From contig NZ_CASEGO010000112.1 of NCBI RefSeq assembly GCF_949287625.1, positions 1 through 9,690 on the forward strand: a DNA stretch of 9,690 bases. Direction: 5' to 3'. Position numbers and translations under genes: made by a program. This document shows positions 7,119-9,690 of the stretch, one piece after another; position 1 is the first letter of the stretch; each line of letters opens with the position of its first letter. The stretch comes from an uncultured Brachyspira sp. (GTDB lineage: Bacteria; Spirochaetota; Brachyspiria; Brachyspirales; Brachyspiraceae). The notes beneath the pieces are model-generated. The model had not been told where the DNA came from. It ran no database searches and saw nothing but the letters and a program-made list of their open reading frames with translations.

Positions 7119-8492
7119 ATGGTAGAAATGATAGCAAAAATTAACGGCATCATTAATAGTTTTGTCTGGGGTCCAGTAATGCTTACGTTACTGGTAGGAA
7201 CAGGAATCTTCTTAAGTATTAGGACAGGTTTTTTACAAATAACCCAAATTCCTTTATGGGTAAAACATACTTTCGGAGCATTAGCGAAAAAACAAGACCC
7301 AGACGATAATATTACCCCTTTCCAAGCGGTTAGTACAGCATTAGCTAGTACTGTAGGAACAGGAAATATTGCAGGAGTTACCACTGCTATTGTAGCAGGC
7401 GGGCCCGGGGCTTTATTTTGGATGTGGTTTGCTGCTTTCTTTGGTATGGTCACTAAGTACTCGGAAGTACTTCTAGCTGTATATTATAGGGTAAAAGACA
7501 GTGAAGGTCATCACCATGGAGGACCTATGTACTATATATCTAAAGGTGCTAATCTTCCTTGGCTTGGAAGTATATTTGCTGCTTTTGCTGCTTTGGCTTG
7601 TTTCGGTGCTGGAAACATGACACAGACTAATGCTATGGCTGCTGTTGTTAATCAAAACTTTGGAGTTCCTCATATAGTAACAGGTATCATAGTAGTTGCT
7701 TTAACTGCTGTTATAATCATAGGAGGTATTAAAAGAATAGCAACTGTTACAGAAAAATTAGTTCCAGTAATGTGTGTTATATATATAGCTGCAGGCATAG
7801 TTATACTTGCTATGAATGCTGATAAAATTCCTCATGCTTTTCAGCGTATATTTCAGGAAGCATTTTCTTTGAAACAAGTAGGTGCTGGTTTTATGGGATA
7901 CACTATTATGATGGGTATGAAATTTGGTTTCGCACGCGGTGTATTTTCTAATGAAGCTGGTTTAGGTACTGCTCCTATGGCTCATAGTGCTAGTAACTCC
8001 AAAAACCCTATAGAGCAAGGTTTATGGGGTATATTTGAAGTACTTATTGATACTTTCTTTGTTTGTACTTTAACTGGACTTATGGCTATCATATTCTTAG
8101 AAATGAATCAGGGTACTAAATTAAATGGTGCTGAATTGATTTCTGCTTCTTTCGGATCTAATTTGGGTAAAGCTGGTTCTGTAGTTCTTACTATTTCTTT
8201 AATATTATTTGCCTTCTCTACTTTTGTAGGTTGGTCGCATTATGGTGTTGTTGCTTTAGGATATCTTACAAAAAGAAATAAAATTGCTTCCATTTCTTAT
8301 AGAATAATATTTTTAGTAGTTGGTGTTATAGGTGCTGTTAGCCAATTAGATTTAATTTGGTCTATAGCTGATACTTTGAACGGACTTATGGCTATACCTA
8401 ACTTAATTGGTCTTTTAATTCTTTCTCCAAAAATTGCTCAGCTTACTAAAGATTATTTAAAGGATCCTAATTCTACTAGAATGAAAGATTAA
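7119..8492 (+). CDS. Sodium:alanine/glycine symporter, AGCS family
   Basis: An inner-membrane secondary transporter importing alanine or glycine with sodium (AGCS, TC 2.A.25; AlsT/DagA-like). The 457 residues are typical and strongly hydrophobic, with about 10-11 membrane spans. The family signature is GGPGALFWMWFAAFFG (94-109). Other conserved pieces are STVGTGNIAGV (77-87), HHHGGPMYY (131-139), and FARGVFSNEAGLG (271-283) followed by TAPMAHSA. The ribosome-binding site is strong (AGGAG at 7108-7112, six bases before ATG). It follows alr without a terminator; only a weak separate promoter (TTCAAC at 7057-7062, TATATA at 7081-7086) can be drawn, so co-transcription with alr is favoured. This pairing suggests that alanine is the substrate, either L-alanine for the racemase or uptake of D-alanine; that is inference. 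The first part of the gene, including a 14-nt all-G/C run at 7398-7411, is richer in G and C than the rest. Confidence 0.93.
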   Translation: MVEMIAKINGIINSFVWGPVMLTLLVGTGIFLSIRTGFLQITQIPLWVKHTFGALAKKQDPDDNITPFQAVSTALASTVGTGNIAGVTTAIVAGGPGALFWMWFAAFFGMVTKYSEVLLAVYYRVKDSEGHHHGGPMYYISKGANLPWLGSIFAAFAALACFGAGNMTQTNAMAAVVNQNFGVPHIVTGIIVVALTAVIIIGGIKRIATVTEKLVPVMCVIYIAAGIVILAMNADKIPHAFQRIFQEAFSLKQVGAGFMGYTIMMGMKFGFARGVFSNEAGLGTAPMAHSASNSKNPIEQGLWGIFEVLIDTFFVCTLTGLMAIIFLEMNQGTKLNGAELISASFGSNLGKAGSVVLTISLILFAFSTFVGWSHYGVVALGYLTKRNKIASISYRIIFLVVGVIGAVSQLDLIWSIADTLNGLMAIPNLIGLLILSPKIAQLTKDYLKDPNSTRMKD

Positions 8493-8529
8493 TAATTTAT
8501 AATAAAAATTGTATTTTATGTAAAGAACT

Positions 8530-8558
8530 CCCCGCTTAAACTATAAGCGGGGTTTTTT
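8530..8558 (+). terminator. Rho-independent terminator after the symporter
   Basis: A perfect 9-bp stem, CCCCGCTTA (8530-8538) with TAAGCGGGG (8544-8552), has loop AACTA and is followed by six T residues (8553-8558). It ends the alr-symporter unit. Confidence 0.95.
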
Positions 8559-8578
8559 ATTATTTTTTATTTTAAAAT

Positions 8579-8590
8579 TACTATTTAGTA
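8579..8590. promoter_or_regulatory. Palindrome abutting the hrb -35 box
   Basis: TACTA-TT-TAGTA is an inverted repeat that directly touches the -35 box starting at 8591, a position where an activator or repressor could bind. The same 12 nt plus two further bases (TACTATTTAGTATT) recur at 9589-9602. Operator function is inference; AT-rich palindromes arise easily by chance here. Confidence 0.3.
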
Positions 8591-8618
8591 TTGATTTTTT
8601 ATAGATTTAATATATAAT
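8591..8618 (+). promoter_or_regulatory. Promoter of the flavin reductase-rubredoxin gene
   Basis: TTGATT (8591-8596) is followed, after 16 nt, by a perfect TATAAT (8613-8618), which would start transcription about 25 nt before the hrb ATG. The strong terminator just upstream makes a separate promoter necessary. Confidence 0.6.
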
Positions 8619-8648
8619 TAGTAATTATTATTAATAAGGATAGCTCTT

Positions 8649-9314
8649 ATGAATACTTTTGCTTTAACTAAACTTTCATATGGAATGTACATTTTAACTA
8701 CTCTTGACGGAGATAGACCTGTAGGCTGCACTATTAATACTTCTACTCAAATAACTTCTGAACCTACAACTGTAATGATTAGTGTTAATAGAAATAATTA
8801 TACTAATGAATGTATAAAGAAAACTGGTAAATTTGCTCTTTCTATTCTTTCTGAGAAAAGCGATTCGGTTTTAATAGGCGGATTTGGATTTAGAAGTTCT
8901 AGGGATAATAATAAATTTGAAAACGTTTCTTATGAGATGAAAGAAGGGTTTCCTATAATAAAAGCAGCCAATGCGTACTTAATATGCAAAGTGGTTAATA
9001 CTTTAGAAGTTCATACTCATACTATATTTATAGGAGAATTAATTGATGCCGATATATTTGATAATGAGGCTAATTCTATGACATATGCCTATTATCATAA
9101 TGTAGTTAAAGGCAAAACTCCTCCTAATGCTTCTACTGCTAATGCGTACAAAGAAGATAAGAAAGAAGAAAAAAAGGAAGAAATTAAAGCTGTTTACAGA
9201 TGTAAAACCTGCGGATTTGAGTATAAAGGCAGTGTTCCGTTTGAGGATTTACCTAGTGATTGGGTATGCCCTATATGCGGAGAGCCTAAAAGTAATTTTG
9301 AAAAAATCTCATAA
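8649..9314 (+). CDS. hrb: Flavin reductase-rubredoxin fusion, high-molecular-weight rubredoxin type
   Basis: A two-domain cytoplasmic redox protein. Residues 1 to about 158 form an FMN-binding split-barrel flavin reductase domain (start SYGMYILTTLDGDRPVGCTIN, later HTHTIFIGELIDAD). A charged linker follows (about 168-180, KEDKKEEKKEE), then a rubredoxin domain with iron ligands Cys185, Cys188, Cys207 and Cys210 in CKTCGFEYKG and DWVCPICGEPKSNF. The same domain order is known from Moorella Hrb, which passes electrons from NAD(P)H to the flavodiiron protein FprA for O2 or NO reduction. A similar detoxification role is inferred here; no FprA partner lies in the window. The rubredoxin part is short: 18 residues separate the two cysteine pairs, against about 29 in classical rubredoxins, but all four ligands and the VPFEDLP segment are kept. 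The ribosome-binding site AAGGA (8636-8640) sets the ATG. Confidence 0.9.
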   Translation: MNTFALTKLSYGMYILTTLDGDRPVGCTINTSTQITSEPTTVMISVNRNNYTNECIKKTGKFALSILSEKSDSVLIGGFGFRSSRDNNKFENVSYEMKEGFPIIKAANAYLICKVVNTLEVHTHTIFIGELIDADIFDNEANSMTYAYYHNVVKGKTPPNASTANAYKEDKKEEKKEEIKAVYRCKTCGFEYKGSVPFEDLPSDWVCPICGEPKSNFEKIS

Positions 9315-9344
9315 TAATAAATCAAACTAATTTTTACCCCAATT

Positions 9345-9370
9345 GGCAGTGCATTAATATGTACTGCCTT
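9345..9370 (+). terminator. Probable terminator after hrb
   Basis: A 10-bp stem, GGCAGTGCAT (9345-9354) with ATGTACTGCC (9359-9368), has loop TAAT and one G-T pair. It is followed by TTATTTGTTT, a broken T tract. It lies 30 nt after the hrb stop codon. Confidence 0.65.
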
Positions 9371-9412
9371 ATTTGTTTATATAAGTATTTTATTAAGTTT
9401 TTTATACATAAT

Positions 9413-9444
9413 TAGTATATACTTAAACAATTATAATTTGTCAA
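9413..9444 (-). promoter_or_regulatory. Minus-strand promoter-like module
   Basis: Read on the minus strand, TTGACA (9444-9439) is followed after 17 nt by TATATA (9421-9416) and ends TATACTA. It matches the plus-strand module at 354-385 in 28 of 32 positions by hand alignment. If active it would transcribe towards the 3' end of hrb, giving antisense or small RNA. No minus-strand gene is visible there. Confidence 0.45.
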
Positions 9445-9470
9445 AATTAGTTTTTATATTTTTATTATTT

Positions 9471-9540
9471 TCGGGGACTAGCCCTGCGAAGCACAAGTCG
9501 TGCCAGCTCTGCATGCCGACGAAGTCCAGCGAAAGGCTAC
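9471..9540. repeat. GC-rich palindromic island
   Basis: A 70-nt GC-rich block in AT-rich DNA. The ends can pair, GGAC (9475-9478) and TAGCC (9479-9483) with GTCC (9524-9527) or GGCTA (9535-9539), and an internal GCAC-AAGTC-GTGC hairpin is present. It is not a tRNA: there is no acceptor stem with the T-loop and anticodon pattern. It is probably an intergenic repeat. Confidence 0.45.
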
Positions 9541-9610
9541 ATTTCAGGCTAAATTTAGTAATTTATTCTATATATAAAACATAATTAGTACTATTTAGTA
9601 TTATTTTAGA

Positions 9611-9667
9611 CTTGCACTTTCGCGAAGCGTGCCTTTGGCAGCAACTTTTTGCGGCGGGAAAAAGTTG
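9611..9667. repeat. GC-rich island with perfect 9-bp hairpin
   Basis: It contains an imperfect palindrome around CGCG (GCACTTTCGCGAAGCGTGC) and, at 9642-9667, a perfect hairpin: CAACTTTTT, loop GCGGCGGG, AAAAAGTTG. The GC-rich loop on an A/T-rich stem is the reverse of a usual terminator. It lies 10 nt before the TTGACA at 9678. Confidence 0.5.
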
Positions 9668-9677
9668 AATAAAAAAA

Positions 9678-9690
9678 TTGACAAACTTAA
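9678..9690 (+). promoter_or_regulatory. Partial promoter-like module at the window end
   Basis: TTGACA at 9678-9683 continues AACTTAA, agreeing with the module at 354 in the first ten bases and then diverging. The -10 part lies beyond the window, so this is only a probable start of a promoter for a gene to the right. Confidence 0.35.

Larger units (their letters stand above)
9315..9690. other. Gene-free tail of the window
   Basis: No coding region is supported. The stretch holds the hrb terminator, a minus-strand TTGACA promoter-like module (9413-9444), two GC-rich islands (9471-9540 and 9611-9667) separated by AT-rich DNA, and a plus-strand TTGACA at 9678 cut by the window end. The 12-nt sequence ACATAATTAGTA occurs twice (9406-9417 and 9579-9590). 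The layout is of two outward-facing promoter modules flanking the pair of GC islands. Confidence 0.7.

Noticed and set aside
7100..7453. 117-codon minus-strand open frame opposite the start of the symporter
   Set aside because: It covers the ribosome-binding site and start of a clear transporter gene and has no supporting motif.
9127..9330. 67-codon plus-strand open frame overlapping the end of hrb
   Set aside because: It is a +1-frame shadow of the lysine-rich linker and rubredoxin domain, and the -1 shift discussed for hrb would not enter it.
9471..9540. GC-rich block considered as a tRNA or small structured RNA gene
   Set aside because: No tRNA cloverleaf, T-loop consensus or terminator can be drawn; only short stems are present.

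Overview
The window looks like chromosomal DNA from a spirochaete, most likely Brachyspira. The reasons are the very AT-rich composition, the A/T-ending codon use, a FlgF-type rod protein of the spirochaetal kind, a long multi-membrane-span chemoreceptor, and AT-rich intergenic DNA broken by short GC-rich palindromic islands. The genus is an inference; the species cannot be told from this sequence.

Six protein genes are visible, all on the plus strand, and none is broken. From left to right: a 618-nt gene-free region with a GC-rich island, a G-rich inverted repeat and a strong promoter-like module; murA (peptidoglycan precursor synthesis) followed after 20 nt by flgF (flagellar rod); a hairpin terminator folded through the flgF stop codon; a 958-residue methyl-accepting chemotaxis protein with its own promoter and a strong terminator; alr (alanine racemase) with a TTGACA/TATACT promoter, followed after 79 nt by an AGCS-family sodium:alanine/glycine symporter and a strong terminator; a flavin reductase-rubredoxin fusion (Hrb type) with its own promoter and a probable terminator; and a 376-nt gene-free tail with two GC-rich islands and two further TTGACA promoter-like modules pointing outwards from them.

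Functionally the window has four transcription units: cell wall plus flagellum (murA-flgF), chemotaxis (mcp), alanine metabolism and transport (alr-AGCS), and probably oxygen or nitric-oxide detoxification (hrb). These fit a motile, host-associated, oxygen-tolerant anaerobe with periplasmic flagella.

I see no phage, insertion sequence, CRISPR array, rRNA or tRNA. The coding part is ordinary housekeeping and accessory metabolism. The points most worth a second look are a 32-nt promoter-like module that recurs in opposite orientation at the two ends of the window (28 of 32 positions identical by hand alignment), the GC-rich palindromic islands, the extra N-terminal membrane module of the chemoreceptor, and the short rubredoxin domain fused to the flavin reductase. 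I did not find convincing evidence of a wholly new multi-gene system.
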